Assembly: GCA_964388485.1 (NCBI GenBank)
Contig: CAYMAS010000001.1
Coordinates: 62,001-126,000, forward strand
DNA: 64,000 nucleotides
DNA from: JBCDKH01 sp964388485
GTDB taxonomy: Bacteria > Planctomycetota > Phycisphaerae > Tepidisphaerales > Tepidisphaeraceae
Direction: 5' to 3'
Made by a program: the position numbers and the translations under genes. Shown piece after piece: positions 51,461-62,755 of the stretch; within the stretch, counting starts at the first letter, position 1; each line of letters begins with the position of its first letter. Under the pieces are notes generated by a model. The model made no database searches. It was given only the letters and a program-made list of their open reading frames with translations, and was not told the DNA's origin.

Positions 51461-53178
51461 ATCGGTCGGATCGACCTGTCACCGTCGTGCTGATGATCGT
51501 TGCCCTCGTCGCAGCGGGTGTGATGCGGCATGTGTCGGAGCGGGTCAAGGTAAGTCTCTCGCCGGCCACGTCGGTGGCTCGCGAGGCGTCGGGCTTGGCC
51601 CAGCTCGATTCGGCGGCCTTAGGCCTTGTCCTCGGCGGGCTCCGCGGGCCGCTGGTGATGGCATTGTGGACGAGCAGCGAAGAGCAACGCAACAGCGACG
51701 AGGGCGGCGAAGCGATGCTCGGCGGGCTCGACACGAAGATCGAGCTCATCCGCCTGCTCCAGCCGCAGTTCGACAGCGTCCACCTGCAGCAGATCTACAA
51801 CAAAGCCTTCAACATTTCGGCAGAGCTGATCTCGACGTCCGCCAAGTACTCGGCCATCCTCGACGCCATCGATTACGGCCGCCGCGTCATCGCCGACCGG
51901 CCCGACAACATCGACATCGAGACGCAGGTCGGTCAGGTCTACGCGAACAAGCTCGGTTCGGCCTTGGAAAAGGAGTACTACGAGCGACGCCTTCGCAACG
52001 AAACCGCCGCACCACGTCGGCAGGCGCGAGTGACGTTTTCCGCCGCCCGCGAGATCGACTTTCGGCGTGCTGTCGCGAAGCAGGGCGTCTCGCCGAGGGC
52101 ACTGCGTATCACCCGAACCCGCGATGCCGACGAGCGGTCGGCAGTGCTTGATCTGGAAGTTGCCCAAGCCATGGCGGACGATCCGGAGGCCCCGACGCTG
52201 GACATTGAGCCGCTGGCGGTGGCGTCGCCCGATGCCGTCGGCAGGTTCGAGCGGCACGAGTCGCTCCTGGATGAAGAGGGTCGCATCCTCGCGTCGCTCA
52301 CCGAGCCGCAGCGTGAGGCACCCGCATCTCTGGAAGACGGCGAGCTGTACCTCGACGGCAGCCGGATTCAGTTTGTCGACGAATTGGGTCCCTTCCCCGA
52401 GGGACTCGGTGCACATGCGTTGGCGTACGAGCACTTCATGCGGGCCTACGTGCTTCAGGAGTTCGCGGGGCAACGGCACCTGCAGTTCTCCGTGCCGAGC
52501 ATCCGCGTCTATCCGGGTCGAGCTTTGCGGGACTGGGCGTTCACGGCAGCGGCGATGGGTCGGCAGCTGGAGATGGAGGCGACCGGCAAGACGGCAGAGC
52601 CGCGGTCGCTTGTCGGCACGGACCAGCGTGACTTCGAGCTCAAGACAGCCGACTTGCCGCTGGACGCGTCGGTCGAGTACGAGCAACTGCTCCGCCGGGC
52701 GATCACGTTCTACGAGCGGTCGGTTCAGGTCGGGAACAGGGCGGCACGGTGGCTGGCGAATCATGTCGACCGGCATCCCGAGTCGCTCTTCATCTTCGGC
52801 TCACAGGTCGATCGGCTGGCGTTGAACAGCGTGATTCTCCAAGCTGACATCGGCTACGCCAAGCTGCTGCTGGGCGATGACGATGTCTCGATCGACGAGG
52901 TCGCGGCGGCTTATGCCGAGGCGGATCGCGAGGCTCTGACGTACTTCATGGCGTATCACGTCGCTCCCGCCGCCATGCCTGAGGGCGTCAGCTTCCGCGA
53001 TGCCACCACGCTGCCCGAAGCAGAGCAGGAGGCGATCTTTCAGCGGATGCTCCAGCTCCGTAACGAAGCACGCGGCACGGGTCGGTTCGACGGCGAGCGG
53101 GTGACGGACGAGTTCGAGGGCATCCGCCGACGCATCGCAATCCGCCGGCAGCTGCTGGAACGGGCTCAGGTCCGGTAA
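51457..53178 (+). CDS. Hypothetical membrane-anchored protein of the ABC exporter module
   Basis: A 573-residue product with one N-terminal helix ('VTVVLMIVALVAAGVMRHVS') and a long soluble, helix-rich region. 'GPLVMALWTSSEEQRNSDEG', 'LIRLLQPQFDSVHLQQIYNK' and 'LDAIDYGRRVIADRPDNIDI' look like TPR-type helical pairs, with more near residues 470-530. I know no named family. The four-base overlap with the permease gene indicates joint production, so it is probably a periplasmic partner of the exporter. Confidence 0.6.
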   Translation: MNRSDRPVTVVLMIVALVAAGVMRHVSERVKVSLSPATSVAREASGLAQLDSAALGLVLGGLRGPLVMALWTSSEEQRNSDEGGEAMLGGLDTKIELIRLLQPQFDSVHLQQIYNKAFNISAELISTSAKYSAILDAIDYGRRVIADRPDNIDIETQVGQVYANKLGSALEKEYYERRLRNETAAPRRQARVTFSAAREIDFRRAVAKQGVSPRALRITRTRDADERSAVLDLEVAQAMADDPEAPTLDIEPLAVASPDAVGRFERHESLLDEEGRILASLTEPQREAPASLEDGELYLDGSRIQFVDELGPFPEGLGAHALAYEHFMRAYVLQEFAGQRHLQFSVPSIRVYPGRALRDWAFTAAAMGRQLEMEATGKTAEPRSLVGTDQRDFELKTADLPLDASVEYEQLLRRAITFYERSVQVGNRAARWLANHVDRHPESLFIFGSQVDRLALNSVILQADIGYAKLLLGDDDVSIDEVAAAYAEADREALTYFMAYHVAPAAMPEGVSFRDATTLPEAEQEAIFQRMLQLRNEARGTGRFDGERVTDEFEGIRRRIAIRRQLLERAQVR

Positions 53179-53253
53179 CGACAGCGTGAAGAAGTCGCCA
53201 ACGGGCAGGCGGTCGACACAGGCGATACGCTGCCGAACCGCCTGCTGCTGTCG

Positions 53254-54846
53254 ATGACGAACGACCCTGCCCAATCTGCTCGCGAAGACGATAAGTTTGC
53301 CGAGCCGTTCGAAGAGCAGAAGAAGGGCGGCTGGCTGATGTTCCTGCTGCGTTGGACCATCGCCATCGTCGGCATCTGGTGGGTGCTCAGCCAGCTGACC
53401 ATTCGGGATCGCGTTTTCGTCCTGACGACGAACGAGGCGGGGCATCAGGTGGTCTATGACGAAGCACTCGTCGAGCCGTTCGATCCGGATACAGACGACT
53501 ATGCGATCGTCGAGGATGTCGAATCGGGTGAGACGACGCGCGTGCCGGCGGAACAGTTGCTTCATGGCCCGGATCAGTCGGACATCGAGTGGAGCGGTCA
53601 GGAGGTCGAGCTGGCGGGGATGCGGCTCGACGCGTCGGGCGAGCGGGCAACGACGATCTACTACTTCACGCCGGAATTTGGCGACGGCTATCGGGTGGTC
53701 GAGGCGGACGTGACGACGGGCCTGAGCTATACGCCCAAGCCGCCGCGGCCGCTGGTGAAGGCGGGGCTGGGCAATATGGTCAAGGAGGCCGAGCCGTGGC
53801 TGCTGGTTGCGAGCATCTTCGTCTTCCCGGTCACCTTGCTTGCGACGGGGCTGCGGTGGTGGCGACTGATGAAGCCGCTGGGCATCAACATGAGCCTCGG
53901 CCGGGCTTACGTGCTGAACATGGTCGGGTTGTTTTACAACTCGTTCATGCTCGGCAGCACGGGCGGCGACTTCATCAAGGCCTTTTACGCGGGCCGCCAT
54001 GCCGAAGCCGGCCGCAAGGCGGCGGCGTGGATGAGCGTCTTCGTCGATCGACTCGCAGGCCTGCTCGTGCTCGTCGCGATGGGCGGATCGGCGGCGACCA
54101 TCCAGTACGTGCTCGAAGACGACAAAAGCGGCCCGGTGGCGGTCGCGTGTCTGCAGGTGGCGTGGGTGTCGGTAGCGATCCTGCTCGCCTCCGGCGTCGG
54201 GGCGTTCGTCCTCATCAGTGCCCCGGCCCGCCGCGTCATCCGCCGCGGTACCGGCATCGGCAAGCTGATCGATAAGGCCGCGCCCAAGACGGAAGAGGAC
54301 GTCGTCGTCGAAGAGCCGACGAATCTTCGGGATCGGCTTGGTGTCAAGGCACGCGAGGGCCTGGACACGCTGTACGACATCGCCGACGCGTACCGCAACG
54401 CGCCGGGCCGACTGGTCGAAGGGGCGTTGTTGACCGTGCCGGTACACGCCGCGGTAATCTTCAGTGCGATGCTCGCCGGGGCAGCACTCGATCTGCCGAT
54501 TCCCTGGCCTTACTACTTCGTCTGCGTGCCGGTGATCGTCCTGTCGGCGAGCATGCCGGTGAGTCCGCAGGGGGCGGGCGTCATGGAGTTTTTCGCCGTC
54601 ATGCTCACGCGGCCGCAAGGGGCGACGGTGGCGCAGGGTCTGGCCCTGGCCCTGTGCATTCGGGTGGTGCAGATCCTCTGGAACCTGACGGGCGGCATCT
54701 TTGTTCTCCGCGGTGGGTACTCCGAGAAGCCTGCGACGAGCAGCAGCGAGCCGGCAAGAGCAAGCCACGGGACACTCCGCTCTATTCCTCCAGGCACAGC
54801 TCCAGCAGCTGCACCGCCAGATGCCGAGCTTCAAGCGCGGCATTAA
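53254..54846 (+). CDS. Flippase-like / lysylphosphatidylglycerol synthase transmembrane (YbhN/AglD) family protein
   Basis: The 530-residue protein has the family's core helices with 'LLATGLRWWRLMKPLGINMS', 'LFYNSFMLGSTGGDFIKAFY', 'WMSVFVDRLAGLLVLVAMGG' and 'MPVSPQGAGVMEFFAVMLTR'. The family includes MprF's flippase half and AglD. It differs by a ~130-residue soluble insertion between the first helix (~28-45) and the second (~180). A lipid or polyprenyl-lipid substrate is likely. The 3' end overlaps aroK by 65 bases on the other strand. Confidence 0.82.
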   Translation: MTNDPAQSAREDDKFAEPFEEQKKGGWLMFLLRWTIAIVGIWWVLSQLTIRDRVFVLTTNEAGHQVVYDEALVEPFDPDTDDYAIVEDVESGETTRVPAEQLLHGPDQSDIEWSGQEVELAGMRLDASGERATTIYYFTPEFGDGYRVVEADVTTGLSYTPKPPRPLVKAGLGNMVKEAEPWLLVASIFVFPVTLLATGLRWWRLMKPLGINMSLGRAYVLNMVGLFYNSFMLGSTGGDFIKAFYAGRHAEAGRKAAAWMSVFVDRLAGLLVLVAMGGSAATIQYVLEDDKSGPVAVACLQVAWVSVAILLASGVGAFVLISAPARRVIRRGTGIGKLIDKAAPKTEEDVVVEEPTNLRDRLGVKAREGLDTLYDIADAYRNAPGRLVEGALLTVPVHAAVIFSAMLAGAALDLPIPWPYYFVCVPVIVLSASMPVSPQGAGVMEFFAVMLTRPQGATVAQGLALALCIRVVQILWNLTGGIFVLRGGYSEKPATSSSEPARASHGTLRSIPPGTAPAAAPPDAELQARH

Positions 54847-55306
54847 GTTCGATCGTCTTGACCTCGTCGTACCACGGCAGCCGCTCTTCGAGCAGCATGC
54901 GGACCTCCTCGACGCCGCTGAACTGCGTCAGTCGCGGCCGAGTGGCCGCCGTGGCGGCATCGGCGGTGATCCGCTCGTGGAGCAACGACGGACTCGCCAG
55001 CAACAGCACACGCGGACAGCCGACGCTGCTGAGCAGGTCACGGTTCTCGCCCCGCACCACGACACCGCCTCCCGTTGCCACAACGGCGTCGGCAGTCAAT
55101 GCTTCCCGCAACGCCTCTGTCTCCCGCTGCCGAAACCCGTCCTCGCCCTCGGCGACGAACAGGTCGGCGATGCTCATGCCGCTGGCTGCCTGGACATGAT
55201 CGTCGAGATCCACGAAGTCGCAGCCGAGCCGTTCGGCGACGAGGCGGCCGACGGTCGTCTTGCCACTGCCGCGCGGGCCCAGGAGAATCAGGCGAGGCTC
55301 AACCAT
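54782..55306 (-). CDS. aroK: Shikimate kinase
   Basis: It phosphorylates shikimate, the fifth step of the aromatic pathway begun by the DAHP synthase at 44.8 kb. The 174-residue protein has the P-loop 'LILLGPRGSGKTTVGRLVAE', 'DFVDLDDHVQAASGMSIADL' (substrate Asp), 'DGFRQRETEALREAL' and 'VVATGGGVVVRGENRDLL'. All are AroK signatures. The ATG at 55306 begins the conserved N-terminus and overlaps the stop of the DUF368 gene by eight bases. Confidence 0.94.
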   Translation of the reverse strand: MVEPRLILLGPRGSGKTTVGRLVAERLGCDFVDLDDHVQAASGMSIADLFVAEGEDGFRQRETEALREALTADAVVATGGGVVVRGENRDLLSSVGCPRVLLLASPSLLHERITADAATAATRPRLTQFSGVEEVRMLLEERLPWYDEVKTIELNAALEARHLAVQLLELCLEE

Positions 55307-56252
55307 GTTCGGGCTTCCAAAGAGACAGCAGGTAAACCCCCACAAATCCGATGACCGCACTCAGCAACGCGAAGACATAGCCGGCGACGGTGGCACTGCC
55401 GTCGAACGGCCAAATCGGAATCACGCTGCCCCACAGGACGCCCAGCAGCACGGCCGTCGTCGCGGCTTCGTGTCGTCGAAGCAGCCACTTCAGCAGGTTG
55501 CTCACCGCCACCAGCCCGAGGAGCGCCCCGCCGACGTACGGCAGGACGATGGGCACCCACTGACCGGCCGGCGCTGCGTCGGCAAATGGATTGAAGAGGT
55601 TGCCGATCTGGCCGACAGCCCAGGTGGTCGGCTCGTACCTGCCCACCGCCAGCTTAATCGTGCCGCCGCTGACGCCGGGGAGCACCATCGCCGAGTAGGC
55701 CGCCGCGCCGACGCCGGTGTCAAGCGGGATGTTGATGGTCGGCACGTAGTCGTCCGTCAGCTCTTCCTTATCGCCTTCGGGCACCATTGCCAGCGACGCC
55801 ATGAGGCCGACGCCGACGAGGATGAGCAGCCACGCCCGCTTGGCAGACAGCCGGCCGCCGGCGGTGCGGAAAGCCTGGAACAGGATCGGCGTGCCTGCGA
55901 GCGTCATGCCCAAAAACAGGCTGTAGGCGATCATCTGGTGCCGCTTGACCAGCACCGCCACCGTCTCGCCGAGCAGGCCCTCGGCAGCGAAGTTGGCTCC
56001 GAACAACAGAACGAGGAACCAGACGACCGGCTTGGTGAACTGAAGCCGCGTCGCGTCGGCGGAGGCGGCGACGAAGCGGGCGTAAAGGCCCATGACGAGC
56101 ACCATCGTCCCGCCGCTGACCCCCGGCACGAGGTTGGCCATGCCCATGAGCGTCCCGGCGATGAGGGTCCGAACCACCGGCAGCTTGTCGGGCGTCTGAT
56201 GGATCGCGTCTGACGATAACTCTGCCGTCTCAGGATCAACGACGTCGGCCAT
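55299..56252 (-). CDS. DUF368 / PopT-type polyprenyl-phosphate transporter
   Basis: The 317-residue polytopic protein has two related glycine motifs in inverted-repeat halves: 'GMANLVPGVSGGTMVLVMGL' near the N-terminus and 'YSAMVLPGVSGGTIKLAVGR' in the second half. This PGVSGGT pair defines DUF368, whose characterised members (PopT) recycle undecaprenyl phosphate across the membrane. That fits the many polyprenyl-sugar enzymes in the window. The ATG at 56252 is chosen; the frame is open to 56417 without membrane character. Confidence 0.87.
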   Translation of the reverse strand: MADVVDPETAELSSDAIHQTPDKLPVVRTLIAGTLMGMANLVPGVSGGTMVLVMGLYARFVAASADATRLQFTKPVVWFLVLLFGANFAAEGLLGETVAVLVKRHQMIAYSLFLGMTLAGTPILFQAFRTAGGRLSAKRAWLLILVGVGLMASLAMVPEGDKEELTDDYVPTINIPLDTGVGAAAYSAMVLPGVSGGTIKLAVGRYEPTTWAVGQIGNLFNPFADAAPAGQWVPIVLPYVGGALLGLVAVSNLLKWLLRRHEAATTAVLLGVLWGSVIPIWPFDGSATVAGYVFALLSAVIGFVGVYLLSLWKPEHG

Positions 56253-56419
56253 GAGCCGACGGTAGTGGTCGGGTTGAGGTCTGGTCCCGTTCCACATGCA
56301 AGACGTCCGATCATGTCCGCATCGGCCGGCGTATGGTGAGGATGGACCGAATGATCCTGAGGCGACGCGTCTCGTGACGCCACGGCTGTGGGATCCTCCA
56401 GATAAGGGCCAACTCACTC

Positions 56420-58981
<2,562 letters not shown>

Positions 58982-59009
58982 TCGCTTGCTCCCAATGACG
59001 TAACCTGCA

Positions 59010-59036
59010 GCCCCGCATGTACATGCGGGGCTTCTT
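59010..59036 (+). terminator. Terminator after clpC
   Basis: GCCCCGCATGT / ACATGCGGGGC is a perfect 22-base palindrome (59010-59031) followed by TTCTT. It lies between convergent clpC and pyrH and could serve both strands. Confidence 0.78.
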
Positions 59037-59043
59037 GATGCGC

Positions 59044-59775
59044 CTACGGATGGATCCGCGTCCCGACTTGCTCCCCGCGGATGACTCGCAAGATCGTCCC
59101 GGGCTCCAGCACGTTGAAGACCACCAGCGGCATTCTCTGCTCCCGGCACATCGCAAACGCCGCCGTGTCCATGACCTTCAGATCGTCGCGGAGGACCTGC
59201 TCGAAGGTGACTTCATCGAACTTCACAGCATCGTCGTGCTTCTTCGGGTCCTTGTCGTAAATGCCGTCGACCTTCGTCGCCTTGAGCACCACGTCCGCTG
59301 CAATCTCCGTCGCACGCAGGGCGGCGCAGGTATCCGTTGTCACAAAAGGGTTTCCAGTGCCGGCAGCCAGGATAATGACCCGCCCGCGCTCCAGGTGCCG
59401 GATCGCCTTTCGACGGATGAACGGCTCGCAGACGGTGCTGATCGGGAACGCACTCATGACCCGCGTCGGCTGCCCAAGCGATTCGAGCGTTTCCTGCAAC
59501 GCCAGCGCATTCAGCACCGTCGCGAGCATGCCCATGTAGTCCGCGGTCACCCGCGGAATCCGGCCCTTCTCGCTGAACGTCGCTCCCCGTAAGAAGTTAC
59601 CACCGCCGACCACCACCGCCAGCTGCACGCCTGTCTGAGCCACCTCGACCAGTTCGCTGGCGACCTTCTCCATCTCAATAGAGTCGATGCCGAATCCGTC
59701 CTCGCTGCTGAAGCCCTCGCCGCTGATCTTGAGCAGGACACGATCGTAAGCGAGGTCGGCTGGCTTCTGGTCCAT
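59044..59775 (-). CDS. pyrH: UMP kinase
   Basis: It converts UMP to UDP in pyrimidine nucleotide synthesis. The 243-residue amino-acid-kinase-fold protein has 'RVLLKISGEGFSSEDGFGID', 'QLAVVVGGGNFLRGATFSEK', 'RVTADYMGMLATVLNALALQ', 'VIILAAGTGNPFVTTDTCAA' and 'VDGIYDKDPKKHDDA', all PyrH blocks. The ATG at 59775 is preferred over 59811, which overlaps the radical SAM gene. In many genomes pyrH is near tsf and frr; here it follows a radical SAM gene instead. Confidence 0.95.
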   Translation of the reverse strand: MDQKPADLAYDRVLLKISGEGFSSEDGFGIDSIEMEKVASELVEVAQTGVQLAVVVGGGNFLRGATFSEKGRIPRVTADYMGMLATVLNALALQETLESLGQPTRVMSAFPISTVCEPFIRRKAIRHLERGRVIILAAGTGNPFVTTDTCAALRATEIAADVVLKATKVDGIYDKDPKKHDDAVKFDEVTFEQVLRDDLKVMDTAAFAMCREQRMPLVVFNVLEPGTILRVIRGEQVGTRIHP

Positions 59776-59807
59776 CGTCGGCAGCTTACCCGACCGATGA
59801 TCCTCGA

Positions 59808-60905
59808 TCATCCGCCAAACAGTTCGAGCTGACTGCCCGGCAAACGAGGCCGCGTAAACCGTTGACCGTCAAGCGGCCGCCGCTCTGCCGAGAGGCCATT
59901 TCTGCGACAGAAGACATCGAACGCGCTGCCGATCTGTCGCGCCACCGGCCCCTGCGGGTCCCACCTGGTGTCGGCATCGTAGAGCTTGCCGTTCCTCGCT
60001 GCCCGCAGCCGCGACTCGACCCGCCGGGCCCGCGACGGATGGACGTTCTCCTGCAGCCAGTTGAGGAACAACGACTTGAGCTGATACGGCAGTCGCAACA
60101 GCACCCACGACGCGCTCGTCGCACCCGCCTCGGCGACCGCCTCCAAAACCTGCGGCACCTCGTGATCCGTCAGGCCAGGAATGACCGGAGCCACGTTCAC
60201 CGCCACCTCCACGCCCGCCTCCTGAAGTTGACGGATCATCGCCAGCCGACGCCGCGGACTCGCCGCCCGAGGTTCCAAAGCCTTCGCCAGAGCGTCGTCC
60301 AGCGTGACAATCGTCACCGTCACCCGCGCCGCACCGTCGGCCGCAAGTCGTTGCCACAGATCGAGATCCCTCAGCACGAGCGACCCCTTCGTCATCGTGC
60401 TCACGGGTTGACGAGCCTCCGCCAGCACCTCCAGACACGCCCGCGTAATCCCCAGCTTCGCCTCAATTGGCTGATAGACGTCCGTAATCGCGGACATCAC
60501 GATCGGTTCTCCTCGCCACCTCGGATCGGCCAACTCCCGTCGCAACAGGTCGGGCGCCTCGTGCTTGGCGATGATCTTCGTCTCAAAGTCGAGCCCGCTG
60601 CTATAGCCGAGGTATTCGTGCCAAGGCCTTGCGTAGCAATAACTACAGCCGTGCTCGCAACCGCGGTAGGGGTTGAGCGTCCAGTCGAACGGGACGTCGC
60701 TAGACCGGCTGACGTGGTGGATCACCTTCCGCGTCTGGTCGGCAATCACCTGCAACGGGACCTTGCGTGGCGGAAGATCCTCCCGCTCGTCCAGAAAATC
60801 ACCATCCGCGTGGAAGCGGTGTGGCTGGAACCTGTTGGCTGGGTTGAGGTTGCAGCCGCGGCGGTGAGCGGGTCCGTCAACGAGAGCGTCCGCATACTCT
60901 CGCAT
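59808..60905 (-). CDS. PA0069/Rv2578c-type radical SAM protein
   Basis: The 365-residue protein has the 4Fe-4S cluster motif 'YRGCEHGCSYCYARPWHEYL' (CxxxCxxC), 'FETKIIAKHEAPDLLRRELA', 'IVMSAITDVYQPIEAKLGIT', 'STMTKGSLVLRDLDLW' and 'VNVAPVIPGLTDHE'. This is the uncharacterised PA0069 family related to spore photoproduct lyase. It would generate a 5'-deoxyadenosyl radical, substrate unknown. It lies upstream of pyrH on the same strand with a small gap. Confidence 0.88.
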   Translation of the reverse strand: MREYADALVDGPAHRRGCNLNPANRFQPHRFHADGDFLDEREDLPPRKVPLQVIADQTRKVIHHVSRSSDVPFDWTLNPYRGCEHGCSYCYARPWHEYLGYSSGLDFETKIIAKHEAPDLLRRELADPRWRGEPIVMSAITDVYQPIEAKLGITRACLEVLAEARQPVSTMTKGSLVLRDLDLWQRLAADGAARVTVTIVTLDDALAKALEPRAASPRRRLAMIRQLQEAGVEVAVNVAPVIPGLTDHEVPQVLEAVAEAGATSASWVLLRLPYQLKSLFLNWLQENVHPSRARRVESRLRAARNGKLYDADTRWDPQGPVARQIGSAFDVFCRRNGLSAERRPLDGQRFTRPRLPGSQLELFGG

Positions 60906-60957
60906 GCGGACAGTCTACCCGAACAGGATGGTAACGGCAAGGCCGAAGTGGTTGCCG

Positions 60958-61371
60958 TCAAGCAGCTTCGGCGGCGGCGGCGTCGAGGGCGGCCTGCTGC
61001 TTCTTGGTGATTCGGCCATCCTTCTTCTCCGTCAGACGCGTCGCCTTACCGACGCGGTCGCGGAGGTAGTACAGCCGGGCCCGACGGATCTTGCCGCTCC
61101 GCTTAACCTTCACGTCCGTCACGTTCGGCGAGTGGTACGGGAAGATGCGCTCAACCCCTTGACCAGCAACGAGCCGCCGCACCGTAAAGGTCTTGGTCGT
61201 GCCCCGCCCCTTGACCTGGATGACCGTGCCGGTGAACCGCTGGACCCGCTCCTTCTTGCCTTCGACGATCTTGTACAGCACGTCGACGTCATCACCGACA
61301 TTGAAGCTCGGCAAGGCCTCGGGCTTCTGGTTCGACTGGGCTTCGGCGGCCTGGAGGAGCGGGTGAATCAT
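60958..61371 (-). CDS. rplS: 50S ribosomal protein bL19
   Basis: A 137-residue ribosomal protein at the subunit interface. 'PSFNVGDDVDVLYKIVEGKK', 'RVQRFTGTVIQVKGRGTTKT', 'FTVRRLVAGQGVERIFPYHS' and 'VKRSGKIRRARLYYLRDRVG' are the bL19 core. It has an Ala/Lys-rich C-terminal extension. The ATG at 61371 fits; the frame is open to 61713 inside trmD. It follows trmD by 70 bases in the common order rpsP-trmD-rplS. Confidence 0.95.
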   Translation of the reverse strand: MIHPLLQAAEAQSNQKPEALPSFNVGDDVDVLYKIVEGKKERVQRFTGTVIQVKGRGTTKTFTVRRLVAGQGVERIFPYHSPNVTDVKVKRSGKIRRARLYYLRDRVGKATRLTEKKDGRITKKQQAALDAAAAEAA

Positions 61372-61441
61372 GTTGCAGGTAAAAGGTTTAGGCGAATCGA
61401 CCCGCAGCCGCTGGCGACGGCGGGCCGGCATGGTAGGCGGC

Positions 61442-62167
61442 TCAGGCGGGTTCGTCACGTCGGACCAGCAGGTCAGAACCTCCGCTGAGCAGGTCCGGAC
61501 GTCGCTGCCGCGTCCGTTCCAGACGCTGTTGCCGACGCCAGGCCTCGATCTTCGCATGATCTCCATTCGCCAGCACCTCCGGCACCGCCCGACCCCGCCA
61601 GGAGCGTGGGCGGGTGTACTGCGGACCCTCCAGCAGACCCTCTGCCGCGGGCGAGAAACTGTCCTCCGCGGCTCCCTCGTCATTTCCCAATACCCCGGGC
61701 AAGAGTCTGACAATCGCGTCGATCATGACCATCGCCGCCAGCTCGCCCCCGCTTAGCACGTAGTCGCCCAAGCTGACCTCGAGAGGTTCGTACTCGTGCA
61801 GAAAACGTTCGTCCACGCCCTCGTAATGTGTCGCGACGATGAGGATTCTGTCCGCCCGCGTAAGAGTTTGAGCCAGTTTTTGGTCGAAACGGTTGCCGAC
61901 GGGGGAGGTGAGGATCAGCTTCGGCTTCCGCTCGTCCTTGGCGATGGCATGATCCGTGGCGGCAGCAAGAACCTGCGGCATCATGATCATCCCCGGCCCG
62001 CCGCCGAAAGGGCGGTCGTCGATCTTCTGGTAGTTGCCCTCACCGAAGTCGCGGATGTCGGTCACGTGGTACTCCGCCAGCCCCTTCTTCGCCGCCCGGC
62101 CGGGGATGCTCGTATGCAGCACCGCCTCGTACAGCTCGGGGAAGAGGCTGACAATGTCGAAACGCAT
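61442..62167 (-). CDS. trmD: tRNA (guanine-37-N1)-methyltransferase
   Basis: It methylates G37 of tRNAs to prevent frameshifting. The 241-residue SPOUT protein starts 'MRFDIVSLFPELYEAVLHTS' and has 'YHVTDIRDFGEGNYQKIDDR', 'PFGGGPGMIMMPQVLAAATD', 'HYEGVDERFLHEYEPLEVSL' and 'GDYVLSGGELAAMVMIDAIV' (the trefoil-knot cofactor site). No Shine-Dalgarno is evident; the region upstream contains a tandem GCTAGGA repeat. It lies between rpsP and rplS. Confidence 0.96.
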   Translation of the reverse strand: MRFDIVSLFPELYEAVLHTSIPGRAAKKGLAEYHVTDIRDFGEGNYQKIDDRPFGGGPGMIMMPQVLAAATDHAIAKDERKPKLILTSPVGNRFDQKLAQTLTRADRILIVATHYEGVDERFLHEYEPLEVSLGDYVLSGGELAAMVMIDAIVRLLPGVLGNDEGAAEDSFSPAAEGLLEGPQYTRPRSWRGRAVPEVLANGDHAKIEAWRRQQRLERTRQRRPDLLSGGSDLLVRRDEPA

Positions 62168-62179
62168 GGGGACGGAAGA

Positions 62180-62199
62180 AGCTAGGAGCTAGGAGCTAG
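62180..62199. repeat. Short tandem repeat of GCTAGGA
   Basis: The heptamer GCTAGGA occurs twice, followed by a partial third copy (GCTAG), within the rpsP-trmD gap, 13 bases before the trmD start. It has no evident function; read on the plus strand it resembles repeated Shine-Dalgarno cores, but no plus-strand gene follows. Confidence 0.5.
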
Positions 62200-62212
62200 T
62201 CACAATTGAGAA

Positions 62213-62245
62213 GGCGGCCGACTGTTCTATAGAACGTCGGCCGCC
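62213..62245 (-). terminator. Hairpin after rpsP
   Basis: GGCGGCCGAC (62213-62222) pairs with GTCGGCCGCC (62236-62245), with an inner GTTCTA/TAGAAC extension. On the minus strand it lies 25 bases after rpsP and is followed by TTCTCAATTGT, so it may end or attenuate transcription into trmD. Confidence 0.6.
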
Positions 62246-62269
62246 TCATTCTATGGTTGGGTTCTGGTT

Positions 62270-62593
62270 CTAATCGGCCTTGGCTTCACCATCGGCCTCT
62301 TCGGTCTTCTTCGGCTTGCCCGGGCGGGGCAGGCGGAGCATCTTGTGCTCGAAGCCGGCCTTCTTCAGCAGGCTGCTGACCGTCTCGCTCGGAATCGCGC
62401 CGTTGTCGAGCCACTTCTTCGTCGCGTCGAGGTCGCAGACGAACTGCTTGTCCTTGTCGCTCTCGATCGGGTCGTAGTGACCCAGCTGCTCCAGGGCGCG
62501 GCCGTCACGTTTGTCGCTGCCGTTGATAGCGTGGACCCGGTAAAACGGGCGGTGCGTGCGGCCCATGCGCTTGAGACGAATCTTAACTGCCAT
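62270..62593 (-). CDS. rpsP: 30S ribosomal protein bS16
   Basis: A 107-residue ribosomal protein: 'MAVKIRLKRMGRTHRPFYRV' is the canonical start and 'YDPIESDKDKQFVCDLDATK' and 'KKWLDNGAIPSETVSSLLKK' follow. The tail is Lys/Glu/Ala-rich. The ATG at 62593 is decided by homology. It heads the rpsP-trmD-rplS group; rimM, often between rpsP and trmD, is not present here. Confidence 0.95.
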   Translation of the reverse strand: MAVKIRLKRMGRTHRPFYRVHAINGSDKRDGRALEQLGHYDPIESDKDKQFVCDLDATKKWLDNGAIPSETVSSLLKKAGFEHKMLRLPRPGKPKKTEEADGEAKAD

Positions 62594-62755
62594 CGGGGAA
62601 AAAGCGGGGTTCTTGAGGTGCGAGCGTGGGTCGGGAGCGTCCCGGAGCACAGACTGCCGGGCCGGCATCGTAGGCACGGGATGAGGGGTGGCAAGAGAGG
62701 TGTCGGGAGGGGGACCGGCTTGATCGCTCGGGCTCTGTCCGGCAGGATCAGACGC

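Noticed and set aside
52801..54843. 680-codon open frame on the minus strand
   Set aside because: Antisense to the YbhN-like gene and the end of the exporter partner; Arg/His/Asp-rich shadow.
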